NCBI GenBank assembly: GCA_920105805.1
Contig: CAKKTI010000098.1
Span: 7,618-58,297 of the forward strand
Reading direction: 5' to 3'
Origin: Condylostoma magnum
Taxonomy: Eukaryota; Ciliophora; Heterotrichea; Heterotrichida; Condylostomatidae
DNA: 50,680 bases
Numbering within the stretch: the first letter of the stretch is position 1; every line of letters starts with the position of its first letter. Position numbers and translations under genes: made by a program. Shown one piece after another: positions 33,129-44,076 of this stretch. The notes under the pieces were generated by a model. The model was not told the DNA's origin. It made no database searches and saw only the letters and a program-made list of their open reading frames with translations.

Positions 33129-34310
33129 ATGTCTAAGGAATTTCAAAATTATTTAAGTGCAAAATAAACAATAAGAAAGCCAAATTAAAACATTTTACAG
33201 GAAAGCACTAGAGAGAACATATTTTAATAAACAAATGACTCCCTAGAATAACAGATTTTAAATAAAGTATGTAAGCTATTAAAACTAGAATAAAACTAAG
33301 CAATTTATAATCGTTTACCTTAATTACTGGAAGAAAGACTAAGATATATAAACTTTTATAAAACCAGTGTGGAATAAGAGTAGGGAAGTTCTGGTTTAGA
33401 GGAGTTATCTAATAAGATAATCACTTTGAGATCTAATTAAAAAGAGAATATTCAATAGAATGAAGTGTAGCAGTTAAGATAAGAAATTTACAATGAAAAT
33501 TTAATGCAGAAATCTTATCTACAAAAATTACAATAAGCTAAGAAGGATTTTCAACAAGTCAAACATGATAAGGAAACCTACTAGTAATAATTGATGGGAA
33601 TACATACTAAATAATAAAAAATACAGAATAATTGCATGGCATAGTTAAAAAGTCATGATAAAAGCTTACTAAGTAAGGGGATGCTAGCTTTCATATATGA
33701 GTCTCCTAAAAATGTCTCTAATACAAAAACTTCTTGTGAGAATTCTCCTGAATCTTTTAAACGGAGGATTATTTGGATTGATGCCATATAAGAAACAATT
33801 AACTGAAAATCTGTTAGTTAGTTCAAAAGGCGAGTTACTTCTGTTAAATTTTCTGAATTTAAAAGAATAGTAAAAGGAGTTCAAGATTAGTTTTTAGCTA
33901 TATTTCCAGATCATGAATATTTAACACTTTAAGGACCTAGCATAAGTCTTGTTTTATCTATTGATAAAAGATAGAGACTATTTTTAGATTCACTCTGAAA
34001 AGTTTTAGTAGGAAATTTTAGTTAATAAAGTAATGAAATTGATAGTTTAAGGATATTAAGTGATAATTTAAAAGAAAGATTGAATATTTAAAGAAGAATT
34101 GCGTCTAAGGCTAAAAGGGAATTATTCGAGCCTATTTGTTTTATTGATGAAGGATATAACAGTTAAAATCGGAGTAAATTGATGGAAATTGGATAATTAG
34201 AAAACCTAACTAGAAATATTTGTTCATAGAAAACTTCCAAGTAATTAGAAGATTATTTAAGAGACGAGAGAAGTGTAATTAAGGGAATCTTATGAAAGAA
34301 AGGTTTGTAA
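33129..34310 (+). CDS. Coiled-coil protein with PH-like domain
   Basis: A 393-residue protein, ATG 33129 to TAA 34308. Residues 1-180 are coiled coil (LEQQILNKVCKLLKLEQNQA, then QLLEERLRYINFYKTSVEQE). About residues 205-300 look like a PH-like fold: RRIIWIDAIQETINWKSVS, TSVKFSEFKRIVKGVQ, HEYLTLQGPSISLVLSI and RLFLDSLWKVL, matching the strand plus final Trp/Leu helix of the PH_12-type. Two other frames overlap the 5' part but do not continue. The function cannot be told; PH-like domains with coiled coils bind phosphoinositides or kinesins. Convergent with the 34314 gene: 3 nt between stops. Confidence 0.65.
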
Positions 34311-34313
34311 GTA

Positions 34314-35526
34314 TTAACTACTGTGTTGTAATTAATTTCTTTTTCGTTATTGTATATTATTCTAGTAATCTTGACTATTATTTTGTGTTTTCATCTATCG
34401 CTAGAATACTGTTTTATCTGTTTTTACTTCATTATTGTCAATTTATCTTTTAGAGATCAGAGTAGCTTCTTATAATCTTTTTGCTTCTCTTAATTTAATA
34501 AAGTTTTATTTCAATCAGCTCCTAAACTAATATTCTAGTTAGGGATAATTAGGATTGTTTTTATGATTCTCTAATTATTACTATTTTTACTGATATTCGT
34601 ATATTAATCTCTATGCTCTTTAAATCTACTTCTAATTTTGCAATTCCAGCTTTCTAATGCTCTCCGATTAATTAAATTCAGGCTTCTTAATCTCATTTTA
34701 CTTCTTGATTTTTCTATATATCATACTTTTTAGCCTTTATTCTGCACTTTTGCGCCTTTTTCACTACTCAAAAGTTAATATCTTTTGCATTTTTTCAGGT
34801 TAATTAAGTCTTTTTTATAGTTCATTATAAAAATTACAGATTTCTTACGTTCTTTCTTTATCTCTTTTAAAATCATTCGAATTTTTCTTAAATGTATCGT
34901 TGATTTCTTCTTAGATATTGATAAACTAGGAATTATCTCACCCAAATCAGCTTCTACTTAGCCTTTTCTTTACTGCTTTATCAACTGCACACTTTATTTG
35001 ATCAGAGATGTCGTTATTTTATTTACAATGTGTTTTCGGATGTGATTTTAAAACTCGGAAGTATTCTTCTGATGTTATTTTGTCTTTTTATTGATCGTTT
35101 CTTGAAATGCTTTAATTACCCCTTACTGTTTAGCAAATGCTGTTATGCAAAAAAACATTTTATCTTGTTTCCATATTTTAGAAATTATATTCCAGAATAC
35201 TTAGATGAAATTTCTTTAATGCTATTTTATTGTGTGGAAGAGTGTAATGCACTTTTATACATCGCGTTACTTATATACTATAAACTTATTTCAATAAGAT
35301 AATTTAAAAACAACTAAAATTTACTTGTATTCTCATCTATCTCTACCGGATATACTTTTAACACAAATTAACTCTTTTTATTATTTTTTTACCTTTCTGA
35401 GCATTTATCTTAATTATTAAGGTTTTGCTCACTTAATTTTTCTTATTGTCTGATATGCTCATTTATATCTTTTCCTAGCTATATTCGATTGTACTTCAAC
35501 TTTAAATTACTAGACTTACATCCCAT
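34314..35526 (-). CDS. N-acylated coiled-coil protein, two exons
   Basis: ATG 35526 starts MGCKSSNLKLKYNRIQ: myristoylation at Gly2 and palmitoylation at Cys3 are likely. The first exon (35526-35286) ends FLNYLIEI; after a 16-nt intron (35285-35270) the second exon runs to TAA 34314. Removing the intron gives exactly 398 codons plus stop. The rest is Lys/Gln-rich and helical (RQEICNFYNELQKRLNQP-like, then QLEYQFRSWLKQNFIKLRE). I recognise no domain. A membrane-bound scaffold is a guess. Without the intron the frame must restart at an inner ATG (35174), giving 286 residues. Convergent with the PH-like gene (3 nt). Confidence 0.65.
35270..35285 (-). other. 16-nt spliceosomal intron (predicted)
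   Basis: On the minus strand GTTTATAGTATATAAG. GT-AG boundaries, length 16, and removal joins IEI to ITRCIKVHY in a frame that stays open for the next 950 nt. Shares the A/T-rich body and AAG end with the intron at 748-763. Confidence 0.65.
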
Positions 35527-36421
35527 TTTTTTATTTCTTAATACTGATCGATTGAATAAATTTATTTTGATAGATTATGAGATTAATAACTGTTACATTC
35601 AATGTATTTGTGTTCTATTAAACTAGTTGAATATAATTAGATGTCTTTAAAACGGATAATAAATCCCTCTTTATATTTTTTACAGTATTTAGAAGCATTT
35701 ATACAGGGATTAATACAATTTAAAATTGGTACTCTAATTACTTTTATAAGTTTAGAAAATATAATGACAAATTATAAAGTGAGCTCTTAATACATTCATT
35801 CATAGAGCTATTTATACAAGGATTATATTTTATTTATGATGTTTTATACAATTAGTAATTTGTCTTTCCTATACTATAAGCATATACTTCAATTATGATA
35901 TATTAATTTTGTAAGTAATTAAAACAGTAATAATATGATGAATTATAATAAGAGCTCATAAATAGATTGCATTTATGGTTAATTTTAAATAATTTTATCT
36001 AAAAGCCATTTGAATAATATTATATTTAACTATTATATATTCTTAAAATAATCTTCCTTACATAATAAAATTAAAAATCTATATTATTAATACAATATTT
36101 CGTTCGATGATGTTTAAGCTGGACTCATACTTTGAAATAAATAGTAATGAATAATTTAAAGAGAATATTATTTATTTCAAAAACACTATTATTTGATAGT
36201 TTTAGATATTATAGAAATTGCAAAAGCAAATTAAAATTATCACTAAACAAATTTTAATATTTACACTAGATATACAAACAATCTATCAGTTGATTACCCA
36301 AATATAATACACTTAAACCCATAATTAATAAATTAACCTAAATCAAATTGACCATGATACGCTTAAATGTATTTAAATCAATTTCTCCACTTTCTCTCCT
36401 TGTAACTAATAACATCAATTA
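35527..36421. other. AT-rich intergenic region
   Basis: About 895 nt, the second longest non-coding stretch. Very AT-rich. It contains the promoter of the MGCKSS gene (near 35527) and the 3' end of the pseudokinase CDPK. No protein-like frame, RNA gene or repeat was recognised. Confidence 0.6.
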
Positions 36422-37879
36422 CTATACTTTCTAATCATCTTTTGGCACTTGATTTTAATACAAAATAGCTTAAATCTCATCTTTCGTAATAGTTCCACTA
36501 TTATCTATATCAAAATTCTAGAAAGCAGTTTCTAAGGTATCTCGATTAAGTAAGCACGACTTCTTAATAGAGGCCATGACAAACTCAGAGAACTCTATAT
36601 ATCCGTTTTTATTTAAATCGATTTCTTTTATTATATTATCCACTTTTATTTCCGCTTCTTATAAAGGCATTATCTTTTAGTATTGGTCAACCAACTCTGC
36701 TTTAGACAATCTCCCATCCCCATCTTGATCCATTTTACGAAAATAGCTTGTAAGTTCTTTTATTTCATTTCTACTAATAAGTTAGTTTGAAATATAAGCA
36801 ATAATAGCTTTCTATAGCTCACTTGAAGTATGAAAAGTTTAAAGACGTCTTAAAACTGGCTAATACTTCAATGTACTTACTGTTATTAAATTATTTGTAT
36901 TAAAGTAATCATTTTTTAATAATTTCTAGGCTGATATACGTTGGGATGGTCTTAATTTAAATATAGACTTTAGGATTTTAGCTAATTAGTCATTCATAAA
37001 ATCTTCTTCTTATAAGAATAAATCAATTTTCCCAATTCTTGCCTATTCTAGTATTTCCTATGTGTTACTGCCTTAGTAAGGTAAGGACCCTGAGGACAGT
37101 AAATAGATTAGAACTCCAATGCTCCATATATCAGTTTTTTAGTGCAGTTAATTATAAAAAACTTCAGGTGCTGAAAAATGATTAGGACATATGCTTTTAT
37201 TGGAAACAAAGCTAATTAACTACTGAATTCCCATATCAAGCACCCTTAAATTATAATCACTGTCAATTTGCTATATTATTAAGCTCTCTGGAGATAACTA
37301 GTAATTGTAAATTTGATATTAGCTACAGTATTATAGCACTTCTAAAAGTTGTCGTATATAGTATCTTACAGCGTTTTCTTAAATAAATTACTCCTAAAGA
37401 ATTTATTGCAGTAAGCTATTTCCACTAACAAACTCAGTAACAACACAAAAGAATTCATCGCTTTCATAGAACTCATATACTTTCAAGCAGTTTGGATGAT
37501 CAATATTTTTAAACTGTTGAATAAAATCAAGGAATTCTTACGTTTATGTTAAATTATTCTTACTTTTTCTAATATATCTGAGTAATCTTAACATATGTGA
37601 GTTTTTATCAATTCCCTTATAAAGTTTTCCCAATTTCCCATTGCTTATGCAGTCTCCGAGAAAATAGTTATCCTCTACAGGAGAAAATTTGTGATATATG
37701 AACTGGCTTGCAGATAAATTAATCTTTTAACTTTAAGTTGATTATTCCTTCCCAAGTCTTATCTTTTAAGTGATTCCTTACTCTAATTATTACAAAGTAA
37801 CATCAGGATTATCGTTCTAAAGTTGTCTTTATTAGTGCTAATTTTGTATAAGCTTTTGATTACATATTTTACAGCCCAT
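36422..37879 (-). CDS. N-acylated CDPK-like protein with degenerate kinase domain
   Basis: A 485-residue protein with kinase domain and EF-hands in the order of CDPKs. MGCKICNQKL suggests myristoylation and palmitoylation. The kinase domain is degenerate: LGDCISNGKLGKLYKG has no proper GxGxxG; HMLRLLRYIRKS has no clear VAIK Lys; YNYQLSPESLII replaces HRDLKPENLL (His, Arg and Asp lost); LDMGIQ replaces DFG but keeps D; APEVFY and TDIWSIGVLIYLL are kept. Three EF-hands are visible: MDQDGDGRLSKAEL, IDLNKNGYIEFSEF and FDIDNSGTITKDEI, all with Ca-binding Asp. So it should still bind Ca2+ but probably not phosphorylate. Head-to-head with an intact CDPK, 16 nt between starts. Ends TAG TAA at 36422 (an earlier TAG at 36431 is possible). 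Confidence 0.8.
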
Positions 37880-37903
37880 TTTTTGCAGTAATAAAATGGG
37901 CTG
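37872..37903. repeat. 11-bp inverted repeat spanning two divergent start codons
   Basis: CAGCCCATTTT (37872-37882) is the exact reverse complement of AAAATGGGCTG (37893-37903), with a 10-nt spacer. Each arm contains the start of one gene: the minus-strand ATGGGCTG (pseudo-CDPK) and the plus-strand ATGGGCTG (CDPK). The symmetry arises since both proteins begin Met-Gly-Cys and share an AAA upstream. Confidence 0.95.
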
Positions 37904-39458
37904 TTGCTAAGGCACTAACTTATCTTTATAAGAGATTTCATCGAATATGATACATGCACCATAGAATATGGACTAGTAAGAAGAATAGAAAGTTTAAAGC
38001 AATTACTAAAATAACTCAAATACTAATATGTTAGGTTAAAGGAACTCCAGTAGAAAGAAATTAATGAAAAAGCGATCATCACGAAATTTTACCAAATCAA
38101 CAAGTGGTTCAGTCAACCAATTCTACAAAATAGTAAAAAAAATAGGAGAAGGTAGCTATGGCTAAGTTTTTCAGGCAACTCATCAGAAAGACAATACAGT
38201 AAGAGCTATCAAAATAATCCAAAAGGCCAATTTAAGCGTGAAAGAGCGTAAAAGTATTATAAGGGAGATTAATATACTCAAGAACCTCAACCATCCTCAT
38301 ATTATAAAGATAATAGAAGTAATAGAGAATCAAACCACTTTAAGCATAGTTACTGAGTACTGTAGTGGAGGTGAACTCTTCCAGAGGATTATAAAGCAAA
38401 GATAGTTTACAGAGTAGCAAGCTGCTGAGTATATGTATGATATTCTAAGCGCTGTTTTATACTGCCACAAGGAGCAAATAGTTCACAGAGACTTAAAACC
38501 AGAAAATGTTATATTCGAGTCAGATGAAAACGATGCTCCCATAAAAGTAATAGATTTTGGATTTTCAATTAAACAAAATAAGGTAAGAAAGTTTAAAAGC
38601 GTCAAAGGCTCCCCTTATTATATGGCACCTGAGGTTTTAAAGGGAAATTATGACGAAAAGTGCGATGTTTGGAGCTGTGGGGTAATCCTGTATATGATGC
38701 TGAGTGGAACCCCCCCGTTCAATGGTAAAAGCGATAATGAGATCTATCAGTCAATTTTAAAAGGTAATTTTACCTTTCAAAAGAGGTAATTTTAATCTGT
38801 ATCAAGTCTTGGGAAATAACTAGTGGAAAAAATGCTAACATATAACCCTGAAAACCGATTTTCAGCCGAAGAAGCCTTTAATAGTGCATGAATTCAAAAA
38901 CATCACTACTAATAATTCGATGATATTCCTATAATGAACATAACTCTATAAAATCTGGCTAATTATACTAAAGTAAACAAATTCAAGCAGGCTATACTAG
39001 AATACATAGCATCTTTCCACTCAAACATTTACAATGTAAAAGAATTTCAGACTATTTTTATAGAAATGGACTAGAACAACGACGGATTTTTGAGTAGAGA
39101 GGAGCTAGAACTGGGCTTTAATAAAATTTAGCACTTAGGATTCTACGATGTCAACTAAATCCTCGACAGCTGCGACGGAAACGGAGATGGCTGCATTGAT
39201 TACACTGAGTTTTTAACTGCAATGGTTAATTGGTAAAGGTGCTTAGACGATGAGAAACTAAGAGCTGCCTTTGAAGCAATTGATTAGGATGGAAATGGGT
39301 TAATAAGCTATGAGGAGCTGTAATAATTTGGAGGATTCAATGAAGAAGATGATGATGAGTTGTAATAAATCTGAAAAGATGCTGATATAAATGGAGATGG
39401 AGTGCTAGATATGAATGAATTTCAACAAGCTATTTTAAAGAGGTTTGATGTAGAGTAA
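37896..39458 (+). CDS. CDPK: Calcium-dependent protein kinase (CDPK), N-acylated
   Basis: A 520-residue CDPK starting MGCCQGTNL (myristoylation/palmitoylation, hence membrane-associated). Kinase domain ~76-335: IGEGSYGQV, RAIKIIQK (K106), VHRDLKPENV (D199), VIDFGFS, SPYYMAPEVLKG, CDVWSCGVILYMMLSG. Calmodulin-like part: MDQNNDGFLSREEL, CDGNGDGCIDYTEF, IDQDGNGLISYEEL and ADINGDGVLDMNEF, all with intact loops. CDPKs are activated directly by Ca2+ and control secretion, motility and ciliary beating in protists. All catalytic residues are present, unlike its divergent neighbour. Ends TAA TAA (39456-39461), 9 nt from the stop of the convergent MORN gene. Confidence 0.95.
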
Positions 39459-39467
39459 TAAACATTA

Positions 39468-40236
39468 TTATGATATTCTGTATCCATTCTTCCAGAAACC
39501 TTGTTAAATTGTTCCGTCTAGTAGTATAAGGTTGCCAAGTCCATCCTGCTTGCCATTCCTTCAATTACCTTTTAGCTTAACTCCGTTTTTAGTAGTGTAT
39601 TCACCCTCTCCATTTTTCTTACCATTGAGATACATTCCTGTAAACTTCCTTCCATCTGGCCATATGTAAGTACCATAGCCGTGCATTTGATTGTCTATTC
39701 AATCGCCTGTATATTTTCTACCGTCTTTGGCCTTGAAAACACCTCAGCCTTTTATTTTATTCTTTTCTCATTATCCTATATAACTCGATTTATCCAGTCA
39801 TTTATACTTGCCAAATCCTTGTTTTTAACCATATGCAAAAAATCCACTGTACTTACCTCCATCTTCTCATTTTTCCACTCCAAATCCAGTTTAGATATTG
39901 TTTTTCCAGTCCCCTTGGTACTAAACTTCTTTATAGCTGTTAAAAATTCCTTTGCCTGAAGATAAGTTGTTAAATCAATTACCATGATAAAAGTCTCCAT
40001 TAGAGTAAGTGAGAGTTCCAATACCATGAGCTTTGTTAAGTTTTCAATTTCCTTTATATCTAGCTCCGTCTTGCCACTTCTAAACTCCTCAACCGTCTCT
40101 CAATTGCAATTTCCACTAACCTTCATAACCCACATTACGTTTGTTATTACTAGGAGGGCTTTCTTATCTTTATATTATGTGCTAGAACTCCTATAATTTT
40201 AGCTTATATCTTTTCCTTGTATAATATCCCCGTCAT
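39468..40236 (-). CDS. MORN-repeat protein
   Basis: Ten or so MORN units, for example YEGQWKLQLRDGWGV, YKGNWKLNKAHGIGTLTY, YQGDWKNNIQTGFGV, YTGDWIDNQMHGYGTYIW, FTGMYLNGKKNGEGEYTT and LKGNWRNGKQDGLGNLI, ending GFWKNGYRIS before TAA TAA. Most tryptophans of the repeats are TGA, which makes this gene strong proof of TGA = Trp. MORN arrays shape membrane-linked structures, for example basal bodies and cell cortex. The 5' end is unclear: the repeat frame is open back to about 40190 but has no clean ATG; ATG 40236 lies in another frame and needs a ~16-nt intron I could not pin down. Convergent with CDPK. Confidence 0.8.
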
Positions 40237-40366
40237 AATGATTAAATTTTGATTATAAATTCCTCACTAAAATTGATTCGAGTTGACTTAATCGTTTAAG
40301 ACTCAGATGCATTTTCTGATGTTTAAATTTAACAACTGCAAAGATTACAACTTATGTTTCCCATTT

Positions 40367-42643
40367 ATGAAAATTAATTTAATCAAGATGTACGCCTAAC
40401 CTTCAAGTCCGTCGACCTTTTCGGGAAGATTTAGCATTGTTTCTGTAAGACCTGTAAAAAATGATTTTATTAATAGAAACGTATTGCTTAGAATTAAGAA
40501 GAAGTAAGAAGAAGAATATAACTTTACTTTTGATTTCGATGAAATAGGAAGAATGGGAGGAAATTATCAAGCATATAAAGAATTTGTGTAGAGCAAAGGG
40601 TCAGAATGTATGCAAAAATTAAAGGATTTGGATGAAGACTGTAATTCATTAGATATATCTCCACTTAAGTTTGAATTATTATTAAGAGATAGAAATATCG
40701 AGTAATTGCCAAACATGTATAAACTAATAAGCTCAGATAATCAAATTCTTAAATCTATATTACAAAATAACAATTTTCAGTAAACTGAAGCAAACGATTG
40801 AACAATATGTTGATTTAGCGGAAAACCTAAGGTTCAGTATTATCAAAAATTAAAAAGCTGATAAAAAATAAACCATTTCTACTGTACAACTGAAATTACG
40901 AGAAAAGACAAGCTTGCTTTTAATATACAGAAAATGGAGAACCAGCATCCTTCTAGTTTTCAATTTCACCCTGAGACCTTCGTCTTGCCTTAATAATTTA
41001 AAGAATTTTATGATAGCTATTTAAAGTACTAAGGGTAATGAATTTCTAAGCCAGCCTAGCAATCCTAAGGAAGAGGAATCAAGATATTTAGTACACTAAA
41101 TGAATTAAAAGAGGAACACTGTATTGTACAACGCTATATATAAAATCCGTTGTTAATCAATAACCATAAGTTTGATCTACGAGTGTATGTATTGATAACA
41201 AGCTTTGAGCCTTTGAGACTTTATATATATGAGGAAGGCATTGTAAGGTTTGCATCGTAAAAATTTGAGCTGAGGTCTCGTAATAAGTTCTAGCATTTGA
41301 CAAATTACAGCATTAATAAAAAGTCATAAACATTTTAATAGAATCAAAATGCTGACTAAGACGACTAAGGTCATAAATGAAGCATTACTGCTTTATTTAG
41401 ACATTTAAAACTGTAAGGAATAAAAACAGACTAAATTTTAAACCAAGTTTATGATTTAGTGATAAAAACTGTAATTTCTTGTGAGGATGCAGTGCTGAAG
41501 TACCTAAAACAAAATCCTGTTAATAAAAATTGCTTTGATTTACTGGGATTTGATATTTTATTAGATTCTGACCTAAAAGCTTGGCTTTTAGAAGTTAACT
41601 TAAATCCATCTTTTACAGCTGATAGTCCTCTAGATCTATAGTTAAAGTCTAACGTATTGATGGACACTCTTAACTTGGTACAGATTTATCCTAATCCTAA
41701 AAAGATCGCTGATAAAAGCTAAAGACTGTTATATTTAAAGAGAAGTTATTCCCCTTAAAAGATGGGTAATGGGCAAAATATCAACTAAGATTTAAGTATA
41801 ACCTTAAAAGAATGAATAAACAAAGGAAAGTTTTTAAGGATTTATCCGAATAAAAACAGTAATAGATACAGTAAATTTTTTACTTAAAGAAGGGCTCGTA
41901 ATAGCCAGCTTTTTCAGTAGTTATACACAACTAATCCTTATAGGCCAATTACAGTTGCAAGTTTTAAGAAATTTAATAGAAGAATATTCAATACTCTGGA
42001 AATTCCTTCTCAATCTGCCCGGGTACAATCTGAATTTTCTAATACAAATAGTACAGCTGATAACATTAATCGTAGATGTATCACATGCAAGGCTTGAATA
42101 GAAAGGAAAAAGATATTTTGTGATATATGCAATGCTAAAACTATAAGCTAGAAATTACAGCTTGATGATTTATTAATTGAATATCTGAATAGAATTTTAA
42201 AAGTTTTAAGGGAGAACCCTAATATAAGTATTAAAAAGTAAACAATGCAGTAGTTAAACCAGTTCCTAGGAAATAGTAGCTGGAGAAAATAAGATTAGGT
42301 TGATTTTGACCTATGAAGACGAATTTAAACGAGAATAGTTGAAATAAGAAAGAAAAAACGTATAAAGAGTATTAATTTAGTGGATAGACATAGAAGCTCT
42401 TAGAAATAATTCTAAAAGCAATTTTAAGCAATTAATACAAACGTATTAGAACATATGATAGAAACTTAGGGGAAACAATAAGGTCATGAGTTTATATGTA
42501 ATTTAGTATAAGCCTAAGGGGTTTTACAATAGTTGTAAAAAACAGCATAAAATAGTAAGCTTATTAGTTCCCCTGTTTTGAGAGCATCTAAGATTAATTA
42601 TCCTAAAACAACGCGTACTAAATTAATTAATAATATTGTTTAA
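40367..42643 (+). CDS. Tubulin tyrosine ligase-like (TTLL) amino-acid ligase
   Basis: A 758-residue protein (751 if the second in-frame ATG at 40388 is used). The TTL ATP-grasp core is around residues 200-440: [86 protein letters not shown] (E and N for Mg-ATP) and [13 protein letters not shown]. TTLLs add glutamate or glycine chains to tubulin tails and are abundant in ciliates. The core resembles the polyglutamylase/TTLL4-5 type. The long basic C-terminal extension carries [18 protein letters not shown], a possible zinc knuckle. Ends TAA 42641 after KLINNIV. Gln is mostly TAA/TAG. Confidence 0.9.
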
Positions 42644-42815
42644 GTAGTATTTTTAATTAGATTGTTTATTTATCGTATTATAAGTCATAAATATTGTCTA
42701 ATATATGAATTATATAATTCAGTACCTTACAATGGTATTCTTGTATCTTATAATAACCATAACTTACAACCTTTAAAACTTGTTATCCAACTAATAAAAC
42801 TCATTCTAATAAAAA

Positions 42816-44012
42816 ATGATTAGAAACTTCTCCAAAATATTATCCCCAGGCCGAGTAGTTTCATGAGGAAGCACCTACAACCGTTACACAGGCCAAGACG
42901 ACTTAATCCCCGAAAACCTTCCTACGCTTGTATCCCTATATTATCGATCTCCAAACGAATACTAAAACGCAGAGCACATGAAACTGTACATGAGAAGATA
43001 TTTCTAATAACTAAAAGACAACTTTGAGTCAATCTCAACTGGCCCCTTTCACAGTGCTTTAATATCGGAAAGAAAACAACTTTACACCTTCGGGGAAAAC
43101 CTTTACAATTAATTAGGACATAACGTAGAAGTACATATTCCAGTAAAGGTCCCTTTGCTTAAAGACGTGCAGATAGAAGACGCTGCATGCGGATTTCACC
43201 ACACATTAGCAGTTTCCAGTATAGGAAAGGTGTATAGTTGGGGTTTTGGGGGATAAAGAAAACACATGTTTTCTTAGCTTTTCTTAAAGCGGAAAGCTGG
43301 GGCTCTTGGTCACGGCGATTACGAGAACTACTCTAATCCTACAATTGTTTAAAACTTAGATAATATTAGATAAGTAGAGTGTGGATTTGAGCACAGTTTG
43401 GCTTTATCTTGTAATTTTTATATAGGAGATGGAAGTGTGTTTAGCTGGGGGAATAATAGCTTTGGAGAGCTGGGAAGAAATGAGAGCTTTTAACTCATTC
43501 CTGAGATAATTGATATAGCTGGTATTATCAAGATTGATGCTAGTGGATACAGCTCTGCTGCATTGGATGACTAAGGAAACTTATATGTGTGGGGAAAAAA
43601 TACAGGTAATAAATTAGGAATTAACAGTAAGTTTACATAAGAAGTTGTAAAAGTGTTCGAGGAAGTTTAAGATTTTAGTTTAGGTGAAGGAGGATTAGGA
43701 GTTATTTCTAATGGAAAGGTATTCATTGTTGGGTTTTATCAGTATTAGGATTTTTAGGAGTTTTAGTTTGATAGTAGACCGTTTTAGATTTGTTGTGGAG
43801 AAGATCATGTTTATGTATTAACAATCGATGGTGCTGTTTTTTAATTAGGGGGAAGCTTATAGGAAAGAAGAAGTTGGGTTTTCAGTGGAAAACATAGTGA
43901 ATAGTTTAGGAAATTACCAGGAAACTTGTTCCCAGGGTAATTAAAGTTAATTGAAGGAAAATACTGTTATGCTTTAGGAATAGTTAATTAGTTTTGTATA
44001 AACCATCTTTGA
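42816..44012 (+). CDS. RCC1-repeat protein, possibly mitochondrial
   Basis: A 398-residue beta-propeller protein: VVSWGSTYNRYTGQ, LYTFGENLYNQLGHN, VYSWGFGGQRKHMF, VFSWGNNSFGELGRN, LYVWGKNTGNKLGIN and VFQLGGSLQERRSW are RCC1 blades; AACGFHHTLAVSS and VECGFEHSLALS are the blade edges. Seven-bladed RCC1 proteins act as GEFs or scaffolds. The start MIRNFSKILSPGRVVSWG has basic and hydrophobic residues like a short mitochondrial presequence, which would fit the mitochondrial RCC1L; this is inference. In-frame TGA is W in VVSWG. Ends TGA 44010, 64 nt before SMARCAL1. Confidence 0.82.
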
Positions 44013-44076
44013 ACTATAATAAAATTGGCTAAAATATCCCATTCTGAAGGCTTTTGCACTTTAGCAGCTAATAAAA

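Noticed and set aside
33093-33430. MSNEKLALEI frame as the start of the PH-like gene
   Set aside because: The frame is open but the coiled coil and PH-like part lie in the neighbouring frame, which has its own ATG at 33129 and runs on to the stop.
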